Of a DNA stretch of 7,167 nt, positions 6,350 to 7,167 are shown piece after piece. Numbering within the stretch: position 1 is the first letter of the stretch; each line of letters starts with the position of its first letter. Source of the stretch: JACDAE01 sp034438015 (GTDB lineage Bacteria; Chloroflexota; Ktedonobacteria; Ktedonobacterales; Ktedonobacteraceae); assembly GCA_034438015.1 (NCBI GenBank), contig DAOTTD010000257.1, positions 1 to 7,167 of the forward strand, written 5' to 3'. Below the pieces are notes generated by a model, which saw only the letters and a list, made by a program, of their open reading frames with translations, searched no databases and had not been told where the DNA came from. The position numbers and the translations under genes are program-made.

Positions 6350-7167
6350 ATGACGCTGACTACGCAAAAGGTGAGAGTCACTCCCGCCCAAAAAGCCGTA
6401 CAGCGGTCTCGACCCTCTGGTCGAAAATATGCCTGGCTGATACTCAACTACCTCTTGATGATTTTTCTGGCGATCTTTTTTCTGTTCCCAACAGCATTTA
6501 TGATGGTTTCTTCATTTAAAATCAACGAGAGCCAGCTCCTGCAAGATTTGAGTAGCGTGAATGCCATTATCCCTGATGGCGACATCTCACTGCGGAACTA
6601 CGGCGATGCCTTCCAGCGTCTTCCTTTCGGCCTGTATATGTTCAACTCAGTGCTGATAGTTACCTGCATTGTCGTACTGGGCCTGGTGGTCAACAGCCTG
6701 ATCGCCTACGCACTGGCGCGCATACCGTTTCCTGGCCGCAAGCTCTTGCTCGTCATCGTGGTGGTGTTGATCGTCATCCCTTTCGAGTCGGTCGCCGTGC
6801 CGCTCCTGCTGATGGTCAACCAGTTCCCCTGGTTCGATGGCTCTACCACGTGGATAAACAGCTACCAGGTGCAGATCATCCCGTTCATCGCCGACGCGTT
6901 CTCCATTTTCCTCTTCCACCAGTTCTTCGTTGACATTCCTAAGACCATCGAAGAGGCTGCTGTCGTTGACGGAGCCAGTCATTGGCACATTTACTGGCGG
7001 ATCGTCGTCCCGCTTTCCCGCCCAGTCTTCGCCACCGTCGCGATCTGGCAGCTTCTCACCCACCTGGGCGACTTCCTCTGGCCCCGGCTGGTTACGCGCG
7101 GCGATACATACCGCCCGCTGATGGTGGGGATGCAGGCATTCTTTGGCCAGGCTCCTCTGCGTTGGGG
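6350..7167 (+). CDS. Sugar ABC transporter permease, MalG/UgpE type (3' end beyond the window)
   Basis: The second CUT1 permease, partner of the upstream one; 272 residues are visible and the frame is still open at the window edge. MalG-like proteins are usually 275-300 residues, so only a short C-terminal piece should be missing. A basic N-terminus is followed by a first membrane segment (about 28-52) ending in the typical FPTAFMMVSSFK. LRNYGDAF and FNSVLIVTCIVVLGLVVNSL follow, then AYALARIPFPGR, a hallmark of this subunit. The EAA loop is IPKTIEEAAVDGASHWHIYW, followed by RIVVPLSRP, at about 196-223. The end of the visible part (GDFLWPRLVTRGDTYRPLMVG) is also family-typical. The start ATG lies 3 nt after the preceding stop with a weak purine-rich site (GAGAG 6336-6340), suggesting translational coupling. 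Confidence 0.93.
   Translation, partial: MTLTTQKVRVTPAQKAVQRSRPSGRKYAWLILNYLLMIFLAIFFLFPTAFMMVSSFKINESQLLQDLSSVNAIIPDGDISLRNYGDAFQRLPFGLYMFNSVLIVTCIVVLGLVVNSLIAYALARIPFPGRKLLLVIVVVLIVIPFESVAVPLLLMVNQFPWFDGSTTWINSYQVQIIPFIADAFSIFLFHQFFVDIPKTIEEAAVVDGASHWHIYWRIVVPLSRPVFATVAIWQLLTHLGDFLWPRLVTRGDTYRPLMVGMQAFFGQAPLRW

Noticed and set aside
6647..7063. Minus-strand open frame of 138 codons
   Set aside because: It is antisense to a clear MalG-type permease, and its charged, low-complexity product looks like an out-of-frame shadow.
1..7167. CRISPR array, tRNA, rRNA, insertion sequence or phage genes
   Set aside because: No regularly spaced long repeats, cloverleaf signals, transposase or phage motifs, or terminal inverted repeats were seen.

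Overview
The window looks like a bacterial chromosome segment of about 50-55% GC. The gene style suggests Ktedonobacteria or another Chloroflexota relative: a very large soluble sensor kinase with stacked GAF domains, a KdpE-like response regulator, and a lipoprotein-based CUT1 sugar ABC transporter. That assignment is inference from gene style; no rRNA or other marker gene is present.

Left edge (1-432, minus strand): the C-terminal part of an AcoD/AldB-type NAD-dependent aldehyde dehydrogenase. It is broken twice. It has no N-terminal two-thirds (no Rossmann domain, no catalytic Cys), and a one-base frameshift lies at the C run 210-213. Its first 120 bases are about 67% GC, unlike its neighbours.

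Intergenic region (433-609): an AT-rich island (451-570 is about 27% GC). It holds a candidate sigma70-type promoter (TTGACA 540-545, TTTAAT 565-570), three copies of ATCTACAG, four copies of TGTGAT and two palindromic elements. It reads as a regulated promoter for the rightward genes.

Two-component system (610-3934): an 876-residue hybrid sensor with an AcoR-type N-terminus and GAF domain, then two more GAF domains, then HisKA and HATPase_c. It is followed 4 nt later by an OmpR/PhoB-family response regulator.

Sugar uptake (4009-7167): a family 1 lipoprotein solute-binding protein and two MalF/MalG-type permeases, the second cut by the window edge. All five intact genes point right with short gaps (4, 74, 88 and 3 nt), so they could form one operon in which a cytoplasmic sensor and its regulator control an importer. 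No ATPase subunit is in the window. The most unusual points are the AcoR-type input domain on a histidine kinase, the repeat-rich promoter island, and the decayed aldehyde dehydrogenase beside a sensor of the kind that usually controls acetoin/aldehyde genes.
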